NCBI RefSeq assembly: GCF_007290395.2
Contig: NZ_CP041656.2
Coordinates: 4,898,001 to 4,962,000, forward strand
Source of the DNA: Bradyrhizobium cosmicum
GTDB lineage: Bacteria > Pseudomonadota > Alphaproteobacteria > Rhizobiales > Xanthobacteraceae
Direction of reading: 5' to 3'
DNA length: 64,000 nucleotides
Part shown: positions 46,427-55,556 of the stretch, one piece after another
Position numbering within the stretch: position 1 is the first letter of the stretch
Layout of the letters: every line of letters starts with the position of its first letter
The notes under the pieces: model-generated
Databases searched by the model: none
Told to the model about the DNA's origin: nothing
Seen by the model: only the letters and a program-made list of their open reading frames with translations
Position numbers and translations under genes: made by a program

Positions 46427-47773
46427 TCACTCGGCAGGCTGCAATGCAGCAGGGATCGTCACCCGCTTCTCGCGGCCCGGCACCAGCACCGCCCAGACGA
46501 ACATCAGCGCGGAGATCGCGACGAACACGCCGGAGCCGAGCCGGACCCAGTAGAACATCGCGAGCTGGTCCTGCACGTCCATGTAGCTCTGGCCAAGCAC
46601 GCGCTGGAGGTGGACCTGGACTACGCCGGCGAATGTCAGCGCGAACGTCATGGTCATCATGGCCGTGCACATGATCCAGAAGCTCGCCATCGAGAGCCAC
46701 TGATTATAGGGCGCGCGTCCCTTGAGCTGCGGGATCGCATAGGCCATCACCGCCAGGTTCAGCATCACATAGGCGCCGAAGAAGGCGAGATGGCCGTGCG
46801 CCGCAGTGACCTGGGTGCCATGGGTGTAGTAGTTCACCGAGGACAGCGTGTGCAGGAAGCCCCAGATCCCCGCGCCCAGGAACGCCATCACCGAGCAGCC
46901 GACCGACCACAGCAGCGCAGCACGGTTCGGATGCTTGCGGCCGGCCTTCCAGGTCATCTGCACCGTGAAAATCACCATGGTGAAGAACGGCGCGACCTCG
47001 AGAGTGGAGAACAGCGAGCCAATCCACTGCCAGTAGCCCGGCGCGCCGATCCAGTAGAAATGATGGCCGGTGCCGAGGATGCCCGAGAACAGCGCAAGGC
47101 CGATGATCACATAGAGCCACTTCTCGACGACCTCGCGGTCGATGCCGTTGAGCTTGATCATGAGATAGGCGAGCACGGAGGCCATGATCAGCTCCCAGAC
47201 GCCCTCGACCCAGAGATGGACGACATACCACCAATACATCTTGTCGACAGCGAGGTTCGCCGGATTGTAGAAGGCGAACAGGAAGAAGATCGCGACACCC
47301 CACAGGCCGAACAGCAGGATGTTGGTGACCGTGGTCTTGCGACCCTTGAGCGCCGTCATGGTGACGTTGAACAGGAACATCAGGCAGACGACGACGATGC
47401 CGACCTTGATGATGAAGGGCTGTTCTAGGAACTCGCGGCCCTCGTGGTAGTGGAAGAGATAGCCGACCACGGCCACACCCGCGGCGCCGAAGAACATCCA
47501 GAACTGGATCTTCGCCAGCAGCGGGCTATACAGCTCGGTCTCGGTTTCCTCGGGCAGCAGGAAGTAGGTGGCCCCCATGAAGCCGATCAGCGACCACACG
47601 ATCAGCGCGTTGGTGTGGATCATCCGGACGATGTTGAACGGAAGCAGCACTGACAGCGTATTGGGCAGGACGTAGATGGTCCCGGCGAGCAGGCCGAACA
47701 GGACCTGGGCCAGGAACAGGGTCAGCGCGCCGTAGAAGTACAGCATCGCGACTTTCTGGGTTTGGTATTTCAT
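46427..47773 (-). CDS. norB: Nitric oxide reductase subunit B (cNor catalytic subunit)
   Basis: The product is 448 aa, twelve helices. ATG 47773 is the start; the frame continues upstream without sense. His53 in RMIHTNALIVW is a haem b ligand, and the catalytic region contains VHLWVEGVWELIMASVLAYLMIK with the conserved Glu pair, GTGHHFYWIG with the two His for the non-haem iron, and AAHGHLAFFGAYVMLNLA with the haem ligands. It reduces 2 NO to N2O in the inner membrane with electrons from NorC. It lacks the N-terminal quinol-oxidase extension of qNor, so it is the cytochrome c type. Confidence 0.97.
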   Translation of the reverse strand: MKYQTQKVAMLYFYGALTLFLAQVLFGLLAGTIYVLPNTLSVLLPFNIVRMIHTNALIVWSLIGFMGATYFLLPEETETELYSPLLAKIQFWMFFGAAGVAVVGYLFHYHEGREFLEQPFIIKVGIVVVCLMFLFNVTMTALKGRKTTVTNILLFGLWGVAIFFLFAFYNPANLAVDKMYWWYVVHLWVEGVWELIMASVLAYLMIKLNGIDREVVEKWLYVIIGLALFSGILGTGHHFYWIGAPGYWQWIGSLFSTLEVAPFFTMVIFTVQMTWKAGRKHPNRAALLWSVGCSVMAFLGAGIWGFLHTLSSVNYYTHGTQVTAAHGHLAFFGAYVMLNLAVMAYAIPQLKGRAPYNQWLSMASFWIMCTAMMTMTFALTFAGVVQVHLQRVLGQSYMDVQDQLAMFYWVRLGSGVFVAISALMFVWAVLVPGREKRVTIPAALQPAE

Positions 47774-47824
47774 CTCGGGTTCTCTCTGTCTTGAAAGAGG
47801 CAAGGTCTCGAAAGAGACAGGTGC

Positions 47825-48277
47825 TCAGCCGGCCTTGTTCGGTGGCCATTCCTGGCGCTTGATCTTGCTGGTCCATTGCAGGAAGTCGGCGAGATCGTTG
47901 AGTTCCTGATCGGTGAGGTTGAACTGCGGCATCTGCCGCCGCCCTTCCGCGCCCGAAGGCTGCGACTGCATCCAGGCTTTCAGCGTCTCGCGCGCGCCGG
48001 CCGGATCCTCGTTGCCGCCCCAGCGATCCCAGACGTTGCCGACTTCGGGCGCGAAATAGGCGCCCTCACCCAGCAGCGTGTGGCAGTTGATGCAGGAGTT
48101 CTTCTCCCAGACATGCTTGCCGCGGGCCACCGACGACGTCAGCGTCGAGGCGTCCGTCGATGTCGTGACCATGTAGTAGTGGCTGTGCGCCGTCAGCCCT
48201 AAGAAGATGGCGAAGAAAAAGGCCGAGCCGCCGTAGAAGACGTTTCGAGCGGCCGACTTGGTCAGGCGTTCAGCCAT
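47825..48277 (-). CDS. norC: Nitric oxide reductase subunit C (membrane cytochrome c)
   Basis: The product is 150 aa from ATG 48277 with an AAGGA site. One N-terminal helix (about 13-30) anchors it; the haem c site is CINCH (62-66), and the distal Met ligand is in RQMPQFNLTDQELNDLADFL. It delivers electrons to NorB from periplasmic cytochrome c. The upstream 97-nt gap carries its own FNR-type site. Confidence 0.97.
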   Translation of the reverse strand: MAERLTKSAARNVFYGGSAFFFAIFLGLTAHSHYYMVTTSTDASTLTSSVARGKHVWEKNSCINCHTLLGEGAYFAPEVGNVWDRWGGNEDPAGARETLKAWMQSQPSGAEGRRQMPQFNLTDQELNDLADFLQWTSKIKRQEWPPNKAG

Positions 48278-48324
48278 TGCCAATCCTTTCCGTTTGATTC
48301 CTATCGGGAAACACGATGCTGCGA

Positions 48325-48366
48325 TTTATTGCCGCTTCGCGCCGACCGTTCTTTGTCAGGGCGCAA
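48325..48366 (-). promoter_or_regulatory. norC promoter with FNR/NnrR-type box
   Basis: TTGTCAGGGCGCAA at 48353-48366 fits TTG-N8-CAA. On the minus strand it reads TTGCGCCCTGACAA, which I recall as the box described upstream of B. japonicum norC. A -10-like CAATAAA lies about 30 bp on (48325-48331), fitting a class II activator promoter. Confidence 0.75.
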
Positions 48367-48374
48367 TGAGCGCG

Positions 48375-48641
48375 TCAGATCAGGGCGACCACGGCGGATG
48401 CCACCCAGGCAAACAGCACCACGATGAGAATCCATGCGACGACGAGACCGCGCCACAGCGCGGGAGCGGTCCGAAGATCCATGAAATCGAGTGCAATCCT
48501 GCGGCCCTTGATGGCGGCCAGGGCCAGCAACAGAGCGTTGCCGAGCAGTGGTCGCGGCATCAGCGGAGGCAGCAGTATGGTCGCGAGCGCGAGGCCGATC
48601 AGCACGATCCAGGTGACGTTCAGGCGATCCGGCATCGTCAC
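48375..48641 (-). CDS. norF: NorF-like small membrane protein (cytochrome c oxidase subunit IV family)
   Basis: The product is 88 aa with three hydrophobic segments (about 8-28, 31-50, 64-88). It resembles NorF and the COX4_pro family. It overlaps norE by 4 bp (ATGA). Together with NorE it aids full NO reductase activity in Paracoccus; the mechanism is not settled. Confidence 0.8.
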   Translation of the reverse strand: MTMPDRLNVTWIVLIGLALATILLPPLMPRPLLGNALLLALAAIKGRRIALDFMDLRTAPALWRGLVVAWILIVVLFAWVASAVVALI

Positions 48642-49213
48642 CGCACCAGGTACAGAATCGGGAACATGACGATCCAGACCAGATCGACCATGTGCCAGAA
48701 CGCGGTCCCGGTCTCGACGCCGGATATGTCGGCGCGCCGACAGACCACGGCGAGGATGATGATGCCGAGACCGACATGCAGGAGATGGAATCCGGTCAGG
48801 AGGAAGTAGAGCGTGAAGAACGGGCTGGTTTCCAGACCAACGCCGCGACCGATCTCCCCGCCATACTCGGCGAGCTTGATCGCGATGAAGAAGCCGCCGA
48901 GCGCCATGGCGATCAGGAGCCAGCGGCGCGACGTCCGCTTCTTACTGGCCCGAGCGGAATTCGTAGCCCGGGCGGCAGCCCAGCCGCTGGTCACCAGCAC
49001 GAGGGTGTTGAGGCCTGCGAGATTCGAATCGAGTGTCGCCTGCCCTGCCGCAAACACTGCCGGATGGATTGCGCGGGCGACCGTGAATGCGCCGAGGAAC
49101 AGGCCGAAGGCGACGAGTTCGCTGAAGATCAGCACCCAGATCATGGGATCGCCGGGGAGATCTTCCAGCATTCCCCAGCCGGTACCTTCTTGTTCGCAAT
49201 CGGCCGCCGACAT
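48638..49213 (-). CDS. norE: NorE, cytochrome c oxidase subunit III-like protein
   Basis: The product is 191 aa from ATG 49213; upstream frame residues are not hydrophobic and lack a ribosome site. Five helices. It shows the subunit III pattern: DPMIWVLIFSELVAFGLFLGAF, LNTLVLVTSGWAAARA, FFTLYFLLTGFHLLHVGLGIIIL and WHMVDLVWIVMFPILYLVR, the last being diagnostic. It accompanies NorCB as an accessory subunit. It heads norEF, with a TTG-N8-CAA box upstream. Confidence 0.9.
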   Translation of the reverse strand: MSAADCEQEGTGWGMLEDLPGDPMIWVLIFSELVAFGLFLGAFTVARAIHPAVFAAGQATLDSNLAGLNTLVLVTSGWAAARATNSARASKKRTSRRWLLIAMALGGFFIAIKLAEYGGEIGRGVGLETSPFFTLYFLLTGFHLLHVGLGIIILAVVCRRADISGVETGTAFWHMVDLVWIVMFPILYLVR

Positions 49214-49269
49214 CTGCTCTCTGGACCCAAGACACCGGGCAGACTTAGCCCGGCCGTTCAGGTCCGAGT

Positions 49270-49283
49270 TTGTCGTCGAACAA
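49270..49283. promoter_or_regulatory. FNR/NnrR-type box between norE and a divergent small gene
   Basis: TTGTCGTCGAACAA fits TTG-N8-CAA. It lies 57 bp before norE and 95 bp before the plus-strand 51-aa gene, so it could serve either. Confidence 0.6.
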
Positions 49284-49377
49284 ATTGGATGGACGTCGCC
49301 GAGTTTGCGCGGACGCAACGTCCAACCGGCCGGATCCGGGTACGAACCCGGCTCAGGGTTCCACGGAGCACGACGAC

Positions 49378-49533
49378 ATGAGCGATGCACAAATCGGACT
49401 GATGACCGCCACCCCTATCATCATCGCCTTCGCCATCGCGCTGCGACGAATGGGGGTGCTGTCGACCGTGGCGACCGTATCGGCCGTGAGCCTCTCCGTC
49501 GCGATCGCGACGGTGCTGTTCACGACGCAGTGA
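49378..49533 (+). CDS. 51-aa two-helix membrane protein divergent from norE
   Basis: ATG 49378 has GGAG 12 nt upstream. The protein has two hydrophobic segments (about 7-20 and 27-48) around an ArgArg, and no Cys or His. It resembles no family I can name. The divergent position and the shared TTG-N8-CAA box suggest co-induction with nor genes under low oxygen or NO. Convergent with the next gene. Confidence 0.55.
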   Translation: MSDAQIGLMTATPIIIAFAIALRRMGVLSTVATVSAVSLSVAIATVLFTTQ

Positions 49534-49551
49534 TAGCTGCCGTAACCCGCC

Positions 49552-50742
49552 TCACCGCCGCTGATTGTACACGTCGATGCACACCGCACCAAGCAGCACC
49601 AGGCCCTTGATGACCTGCTGGTAGTCGATACCGATACCGAGGATCGACATGCCGTTGTTCATCACACCCATGATCATCGCGCCGACCACGGCGCCACCGA
49701 CGCGCCCGACGCCGCCATAGGCCGAGGCGCCACCGATGAAGCAGGCAGCGATGACGTCGAGCTCGAAACCCAGACCTGCCTTGGGCGTCGCGGTGTTGAG
49801 GCGCGCGGCAAAGACGAGGCCGGCCAGTGCGGCCAGCACGCCCATGTTGACGAAGGTGAGAAACGTCAGCCGCTCGGTCTTGATGCCCGACAGGCTAGCT
49901 GCCTTGGCGTTGCCGCCGACAGCATAGATCTGACGGCCGATCACCGTGCGGCGGGTGACGAAGCCGTAGAGCGCGATCAGCGCGCCCATGATCACCAGTA
50001 CGTTCGGCAGGCCCCGATAGGTCGCGATCAAATAGGTGAAATAGAGCACCGCGCAGGCCAGCAAGATACTCTTGCCGAGGAAAAACGCGTAAGGCTCGAC
50101 TTCGATGCCGTGCGAGAGCTCGCGCGCGCGGCTCCTGGCGCTCGCATAGACCAGCCCCAGCGCCAGCAGAGCCCCAACGAGCATCGAGGTGGGATGCAGC
50201 GTGCCGGCTTCGGGCAGCAGCTCCGGGATGAAGCCAGACGACAGTTTCTGGAAGGTCGGCGGGAACGGCCCGAGCGACTGGCCCTGCAACACCGCCAGCG
50301 CCAGGCCCTTGAACACCAGCATGCCGGCCAGGGTGACGATGAATGACGGGATCTTGAAATAGGCGACCCAATAGCCCTGCGCCGCGCCGATGGCGGCGCC
50401 GACCACGAGGCACGCGATGAAGGCGAGCGTATAGTCGACCTTGTAGGTCACCATGAGCAGAGCGGCCACGGCACCGACGAAGCCCGCGACAGAGCCGACC
50501 GAAAGATCGATGTGTCCGGTGACGATCACCAGCAGCATGCCCAGCGCCATGATGACGATGTAGCTGTTCTGCAGCACCAGGTTGGTGAGGTTGAGCGGCT
50601 GCAGCAGCGTGCCGCCGGTCATGACCTGGAAGAACAGCATGATCGCGAGCAGCGACAGCAGCATGCCGTAATTGCGTAAGTTGTTCTTGATGAAGCTGCC
50701 GTGCCGGCGCTCCTCGGGCAGCGTAACCGTCTTGTCGGTCAT
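49552..50742 (-). CDS. gguB: Multiple-sugar ABC transporter permease (GguB/MmsB-like, CUT2)
   Basis: The product is 396 aa with about ten helices. LLVIVTGHIDLSVGSVAGFVGAVAALLMV and FELDVIAACFIGGASAYGGVGRVGGAVVGAMIMGVMNNGMSILGI are CUT2 permease signatures; the length fits XylH/GguB rather than RbsC. It overlaps the ATPase gene by 4 bp. It is the last gene of the aldose locus and imports aldoses delivered by ChvE. Confidence 0.92.
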   Translation of the reverse strand: MTDKTVTLPEERRHGSFIKNNLRNYGMLLSLLAIMLFFQVMTGGTLLQPLNLTNLVLQNSYIVIMALGMLLVIVTGHIDLSVGSVAGFVGAVAALLMVTYKVDYTLAFIACLVVGAAIGAAQGYWVAYFKIPSFIVTLAGMLVFKGLALAVLQGQSLGPFPPTFQKLSSGFIPELLPEAGTLHPTSMLVGALLALGLVYASARSRARELSHGIEVEPYAFFLGKSILLACAVLYFTYLIATYRGLPNVLVIMGALIALYGFVTRRTVIGRQIYAVGGNAKAASLSGIKTERLTFLTFVNMGVLAALAGLVFAARLNTATPKAGLGFELDVIAACFIGGASAYGGVGRVGGAVVGAMIMGVMNNGMSILGIGIDYQQVIKGLVLLGAVCIDVYNQRR

Positions 50743-52316
50743 GGCTGCGATCCTCCCATCTCTGCGGCCACAGGCGCCGTGTTTCCGTTGCTTCGTTCAT
50801 TGCGCATGATGGCGCGCATGATCTTTTCCTGCGTCGCCTCCGCACCCTTGAATTCCCCGACAAAAGCACCGTCGTTCATGACGCAGATGCGGTCGCAGAT
50901 TCCGAGCAGCTCGGGCATCTCCGAGGAGATCACCACCACACCTCGGCCGGCCTCAGCAAGCTCGTTGATGATACCGTAAATCTCGTATTTGGCACCGACG
51001 TCGATGCCCCGCGTCGGCTCGTCCAGGATCAGGACCCTGGGATCGGTCATCAGCCATTTCGACAGCACGACCTTCTGCTGGTTACCGCCGGAGAGCTGGC
51101 CGGTCTCCTGGTAGACGTCGGAGCAGCGGATCCGCATCCGGCTCCGATAGTCGCTTGCAACCTTCAGCTCGGCGATGTCGTCGATCACCCTGTTCGGCGC
51201 AACCTGGTCGAGGCTCGCGAGCGTGATGTTCTTGCGGACGTCGTCGGCGAGGATCAGACCAAGCTGCTTGCGGTCCTCGGTGACATAGGCAAGGCCGGCG
51301 TCGATCGCAGCAGCCACGTTCGGCAGCGCGATCTCATGGCCTTCGAGCCAGATACGGCCGCTGATATTGGTGCCCCAGCAACGGCCGAACAGGCTCATGG
51401 CGAATTCGGTGCGGCCGGCGCCCATCAGCCCCGCGATGCCCACGACCTCGCCGCGCCTAACACTGAAATTGACGGCCTTGATCACCTGCCGTTCGGGATG
51501 AATGGGGTGATAGACCGACCAATTCGCGACCTCGAGCACGGGTTCGCCGATGGTCGCGCTGCGCTCGGGAAAGCGATGGGCGAGATCGCGGTTGACCATG
51601 CTCCGGATGATGCGGTCTTCCTGGATCGGCTCGGCATGGCAGTCGATGCTGTCGACGGTGCGGCCGTCGCGCAGCACCGTGATGTGGTCAGCGACGCGGG
51701 CGACCTCATTGAGCTTGTGCGAGATCAGGATCGAGCCGATGCCCTGTTCGCGGAATGCCATGAGGCGCTCCAGCAGCGCGGCGCTGTCGGCCTCGTTGAG
51801 GCTCGCGGTCGGCTCGTCCAGGATCAGCATCCGCACCCGCTTGGAGAGGGCTTTCGCGATCTCGACCAGTTGCTGCTTGCCGACACCGAGATCGGTGATC
51901 AGCGTATCCGGCGATTCCTTCAGGCCGACCTGCACCAGAAGCTCCCGCGTGCGACGGTAGACCTCGTCGCGATCGATCACGCCGAATTTCGACGGTGGGT
52001 GCGACAGGAAAATGTTTTCCGCGATCGACATCAGCGGGATCAGCGCCAGCTCCTGGTGAATGATGATGATACCGAGCGCCTCGGAATCGTTGATATCTCG
52101 GAAGCGGCGTTCCTCGCCATCAAAGACGATGGTGCCATCGTAGCTGCCATGGGGGTAGACGCCGCTGAGCACCTTCATCAGGGTGGACTTGCCAGCGCCG
52201 TTCTCGCCGACGAGGGCGTGGATCTGTCCAGCCTCGACAGAGAAATTCACGTCACGCAGCGCCTGAACGCCAGCAAAGCTCTTGCTGACGTTGCGCATCT
52301 CCAGCATGGCGGTCAT
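50739..52316 (-). CDS. gguA: Multiple-sugar ABC transporter ATP-binding protein (GguA/MmsA-like, CUT2)
   Basis: The product is 525 aa with two ATPase modules. The first has GENGAGKSTLMKVLSGVYP, the signature GVGKQQLVEIAKAL and LILDEPTASLNE. The second is the degenerate site AGLMGAGRTEFAMSLFG, with LSGGNQQKVVLSKWL and LILDEPTRGIDVGAKYEIY. This fused arrangement is standard for CUT2 (RbsA/GguA). It sits between chvE and gguB. Confidence 0.94.
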   Translation of the reverse strand: MTAMLEMRNVSKSFAGVQALRDVNFSVEAGQIHALVGENGAGKSTLMKVLSGVYPHGSYDGTIVFDGEERRFRDINDSEALGIIIIHQELALIPLMSIAENIFLSHPPSKFGVIDRDEVYRRTRELLVQVGLKESPDTLITDLGVGKQQLVEIAKALSKRVRMLILDEPTASLNEADSAALLERLMAFREQGIGSILISHKLNEVARVADHITVLRDGRTVDSIDCHAEPIQEDRIIRSMVNRDLAHRFPERSATIGEPVLEVANWSVYHPIHPERQVIKAVNFSVRRGEVVGIAGLMGAGRTEFAMSLFGRCWGTNISGRIWLEGHEIALPNVAAAIDAGLAYVTEDRKQLGLILADDVRKNITLASLDQVAPNRVIDDIAELKVASDYRSRMRIRCSDVYQETGQLSGGNQQKVVLSKWLMTDPRVLILDEPTRGIDVGAKYEIYGIINELAEAGRGVVVISSEMPELLGICDRICVMNDGAFVGEFKGAEATQEKIMRAIMRNERSNGNTAPVAAEMGGSQP

Positions 52317-52411
52317 TGGATCATGTCCTCAGGATATCGCGGCATCGTCATTGCGAGCATGACGGAGTGCATAACCGCTACTGCCAGTTTTGAGAGAGCC
52401 CCTCACCCTAA

Positions 52412-52439
52412 CCCTCCCCCCGCAAGAGCGGGGAGAGGG
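52412..52439. repeat. GC-rich palindrome between chvE and gguA
   Basis: Arms CCCTCCCCCCGC and GCGGGGAGAGGG around AAGA match in 11 of 12 positions. With the CCCCTCACCCTAACC text before it, it resembles an interspersed palindrome common in Bradyrhizobium and Rhodopseudomonas (recollection). It may lower gguAB expression relative to chvE. Confidence 0.6.
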
Positions 52440-52452
52440 AGAGGAAGAGAGC

Positions 52453-53526
52453 TTACTGAAACTGTGACTTCTTGTAGTAACCGCTGTCGACCAGCACCTT
52501 CTCCCAATTGTCCTTGTAAACTACGACCGGCTTGAGCAGGTAGGACGGCACGGTCTTGACACCGTTCTCATAGGTCTTGGTGTCGTTCACCGTGACCTGC
52601 TTGCCGGCGAGCGCGGCGTCGACCATGTCGGCGGTCACCTTGGCGAGGTCGCGGGTGTCCTTGAAGATGGTCGAATACTGGTCACCGCGCAGCATCGCCT
52701 TGATCGAGGGTACCTCGGCATCCTGGCCCGAGATGATGGGCATCGGCTGCCCTGCGCTACCATAGCCGACGCCCTTCAGCGAGGAGATGATGCCGATCGA
52801 AATACCATCATAGGGCGACAGCACCGCATTGATCTTCTTGTTGCCGTAGTAGGCGCTGAGCAAATTGTCCATGCGGGACTGGGCTGTGGCGCCGTCCCAG
52901 CGCAAGGTCGCAACCTTGTCCATGCCCATCTGGCCGGAAGCGACGACGAGCTTGCCGCTGTCGATGTACGGCTTCAGCACGCTCATCGCGCCGTTGTAGA
53001 AGAAGTAGGCATTGTTGTCGTCGGGCGAGCCGCCGAACAGCTCGATGTTGAACGGGCCCTTGCCGTCCTTCAGACCGAGCCCTTGCTCGATCGACTGCGC
53101 CTGGAGCACGCCGACCTGGAAATTGTCGAAGGTCGCGTAGTAATCGACGTTCGGCGTGCCGCGGATCAAGCGGTCATAAGCAATGACGATAATGCCCTTG
53201 GCCTTGGCCTGCTTGAGCACGTCGGACAGCGTCGTGCCATCGATCGCGGCGATCACCAGCGCTTTGGCGCCCTTGGTCACCATGTTCTCGACCTGCGAGA
53301 GCTGGTTCGGGATGTCATCTTCGGCATATTGCAGATCGGTGTTGTAGCCGCGCTCCTTCAGCACCTTGACCATGTTGTTGCCGTCGTCGATCCAGCGCGC
53401 CGAGGATTTTGTCGGCATGGCGATGCCGACGGTCGCCTTGTCCTGGGCGGACGCAGTGACGCCTGCGGCCATCGTCGCGGCGCCGGCCAGTGCCAGTGCC
53501 AGGAATGTCGTCTTCAGTTTCAGCAT
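52453..53526 (-). CDS. chvE: Multiple-sugar-binding periplasmic protein ChvE
   Basis: The product is 357 aa with a signal peptide (about 1-27, ending ASAQD). [31 protein letters not shown] and [24 protein letters not shown] open the type I periplasmic-binding fold, with DATAYDRLI-like and [17 protein letters not shown] motifs characteristic of ChvE/XylF/SbpA. In Agrobacterium ChvE binds L-arabinose, D-galactose, D-glucose and others, and also signals to VirA. Here it feeds GguAB; the aldose enzymes upstream in the operon match its sugar range. Confidence 0.94.
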   Translation of the reverse strand: MLKLKTTFLALALAGAATMAAGVTASAQDKATVGIAMPTKSSARWIDDGNNMVKVLKERGYNTDLQYAEDDIPNQLSQVENMVTKGAKALVIAAIDGTTLSDVLKQAKAKGIIVIAYDRLIRGTPNVDYYATFDNFQVGVLQAQSIEQGLGLKDGKGPFNIELFGGSPDDNNAYFFYNGAMSVLKPYIDSGKLVVASGQMGMDKVATLRWDGATAQSRMDNLLSAYYGNKKINAVLSPYDGISIGIISSLKGVGYGSAGQPMPIISGQDAEVPSIKAMLRGDQYSTIFKDTRDLAKVTADMVDAALAGKQVTVNDTKTYENGVKTVPSYLLKPVVVYKDNWEKVLVDSGYYKKSQFQ

Positions 53527-53599
53527 GTTTCACTCCCTTGGGTGTCAGACTGTTTCTTGGTTTCGTCGCGAACGTTGGTCGTGGGCGGCCTCGGGTCTC

Positions 53600-54481
53600 C
53601 TATGCGAGCTTGACGTCGGGCTCCGCGCGACCTCGCGCGGATGCCTCCAGTAGAAAAGTGCAGCCGGCTTGCGGATCGTCGGCGCGCGCTGCAGCGTCCA
53701 TGTCCTGCCAGGCCGAGGTGACGAGCAGGCGCGACAGATCGGGACCGACGAAGGCCGGGCAGCTCGCCTGCTTCGCCGGCACGCTGAGTGAGCGCAGGCA
53801 CTCGCCTTGCGGCGAATAGACGTCGATACGGCTCGCGCCCCAGCAGGCGTTCCAGATCTGGCCGTCGGCGTCGCACACCGAGCCGTCGAGCCCGCCGATG
53901 CCGGTGTGGCGCAGCAGCACCTCCGGCTCGTCGCGCGGCAGGCCGGTCGCGGGATTGAGCCGCACCGCGTAGAGCACGGCGCGGGCGGTGTCGGTGAAGT
54001 AGCCGGTGGCGCCATCAGGCGAGAAGCAGATCGAATTTGGAATGCTGATCCCGGGAAACAGCGTCGAGATCTTGCCGCGATGGAACGCATAGATCGCGCC
54101 TGCGCCGCGCTCGGCCTGCTTCCCCATGGTCCCGATCCAGAACGTGCCGGACTGGTGCACGCGGGCATCGTTGGATCGGGTCACGGGATTGTCGGCTTCG
54201 AGCGGACAGAACAGCGCCATTGCGCCATCGCCTATGTTGCGGATGTAGAGACCGTCCTCCGCGACGATCAGCTGCCGTTCGGCATCGATACGCCCGAGCG
54301 CGCTCGCCATCCGGCCGAGCGCGTGGACGCGAATGCTGCGGCTGCCGAGATGTGCCTCGAACAGACGTCCCTCGCGAATGTCGAACCACCATGCGGTATC
54401 GGTCGCAACGTCATAGGTCGGACCTTCGCCGAGATGGCACGGCTCGGCCGAGAGGACGGAGGTCGGCACCTGCTCCATCAT
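53600..54481 (-). CDS. SMP-30/gluconolactonase family lactonase (L-arabinonolactonase-like)
   Basis: The product is 293 aa from ATG 54481, which overlaps the epimerase stop. The SMP-30 metal ligands are visible: Glu in HLGEGPTYD, Asn-Asp in TRSNDARVHQSGTFWIGTMG, and Asp in LDGSVCDADGQIWNACWG. It hydrolyses an aldonolactone to the aldonate in the cytoplasm. The adjacent 1-dehydrogenase would make that lactone from L-arabinose or D-galactose. Resembles AraB of Azospirillum. Confidence 0.9.
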   Translation of the reverse strand: MMEQVPTSVLSAEPCHLGEGPTYDVATDTAWWFDIREGRLFEAHLGSRSIRVHALGRMASALGRIDAERQLIVAEDGLYIRNIGDGAMALFCPLEADNPVTRSNDARVHQSGTFWIGTMGKQAERGAGAIYAFHRGKISTLFPGISIPNSICFSPDGATGYFTDTARAVLYAVRLNPATGLPRDEPEVLLRHTGIGGLDGSVCDADGQIWNACWGASRIDVYSPQGECLRSLSVPAKQASCPAFVGPDLSRLLVTSAWQDMDAAARADDPQAGCTFLLEASARGRAEPDVKLA

Positions 54482-55554
54482 GACGCCCTTACCCCAAAGC
54501 GATAGACGGTGTGATGGCGATAGACCCCGCCGGGATCGAGCCGCGGGCTTGGAAAATCCGGCCGGTTTGGCGCGTTTGGCCAGATGTGCGGCTCCAGGCA
54601 CATCGCGTCCGACTGCCGGATCAGCTTGCCGCCCTTCCCCGAGATCGTGCCGTCGAGATAGTTGCCGGAATAGACCTGCAGGCCGGGCTGATCGGTGAAG
54701 AGCTCCATGATGCGCCCCGAGCACGGCGCCTCCAGCCGCGCCGCGAATGCGAGCTTGCCGTCGCGCCCGAGACAATAGGTGTGGTCGTAACCCTTGCCGT
54801 GACGCAATTGCTGATCGCTCTCGCGGATGCGCTCGCCGACGGGGTGCGCATCGCGGAAATCGAACGGCGTGCCGGCGACCGCGCGCGGCGGCTCCGGCAA
54901 CGGGATCGCGGTGGGGTCAATGGCGAGGAAATGATCGGCGGCGACTGTCAGCTTGTGGTCGAGAATGGGCGCGCCGGACGTAGCGCCTTCCAGATTGAAG
55001 AAGCTGTGATTGGTCAGGTTGACGATGGTCGAGCGATCCGTTCGCGCCTCCATGATGAGCGAGAGTTCGGTCGCGCCGGTGATGCGGTAGGTCAGGCGCA
55101 CATCGAGCCGGCCTGGATAATTCTCCTCGCCATGCGGGCTGACATAGGTGAGCGTCACCGCCGGCTCGGTACCGTCGTCGACCCCGGCAATCTCCCAGAG
55201 CTTACGGTCAAAACCGTCCAGCCCCCCATGCAGCGCATTCGGGCCGTTGTTGACGGGAAGCTGAAACGTCTCACCGTCCAGCGAGAACTGTCCCTTGGCA
55301 ATACGGTTAGCGTAGCGGCCGACGGTAGCGCCCAGAAACTTTCGTTCGGCGAGATATCCGGCAAATGCATCATGGCCGAGCACGACGTCGTCGCAGTTTC
55401 CATTGGCGTCCGGCGCGATCAGGGCCTGCAGCACCGCGCCATGGGTGATGATGCGGACTTCGAAGCCGCCCTCCCCGCGCAGCACGATGCGCTCGACCTT
55501 GCGGCCGTCAGACAGCGTCCCGAAGATGTCTTTCTCTATTTTTGCGCCAGCCAT
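54478..55554 (-). CDS. galM: Aldose 1-epimerase (mutarotase)
   Basis: The product is 358 aa. GRYANRIAKGQFSLDGETFQLPVNNGPNALHGG, YVSPHGEENYPG and IVNLTNHSFFNLEG (catalytic His) are GalM signatures; the catalytic Glu is probably in CLEPHIWPNAPNRPDF. It supplies the anomer used by the dehydrogenase, whose gene lies two nucleotides upstream, and overlaps the lactonase gene. Confidence 0.95.
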   Translation of the reverse strand: MAGAKIEKDIFGTLSDGRKVERIVLRGEGGFEVRIITHGAVLQALIAPDANGNCDDVVLGHDAFAGYLAERKFLGATVGRYANRIAKGQFSLDGETFQLPVNNGPNALHGGLDGFDRKLWEIAGVDDGTEPAVTLTYVSPHGEENYPGRLDVRLTYRITGATELSLIMEARTDRSTIVNLTNHSFFNLEGATSGAPILDHKLTVAADHFLAIDPTAIPLPEPPRAVAGTPFDFRDAHPVGERIRESDQQLRHGKGYDHTYCLGRDGKLAFAARLEAPCSGRIMELFTDQPGLQVYSGNYLDGTISGKGGKLIRQSDAMCLEPHIWPNAPNRPDFPSPRLDPGGVYRHHTVYRFGVRAS

Positions 55555-55556
55555 AT

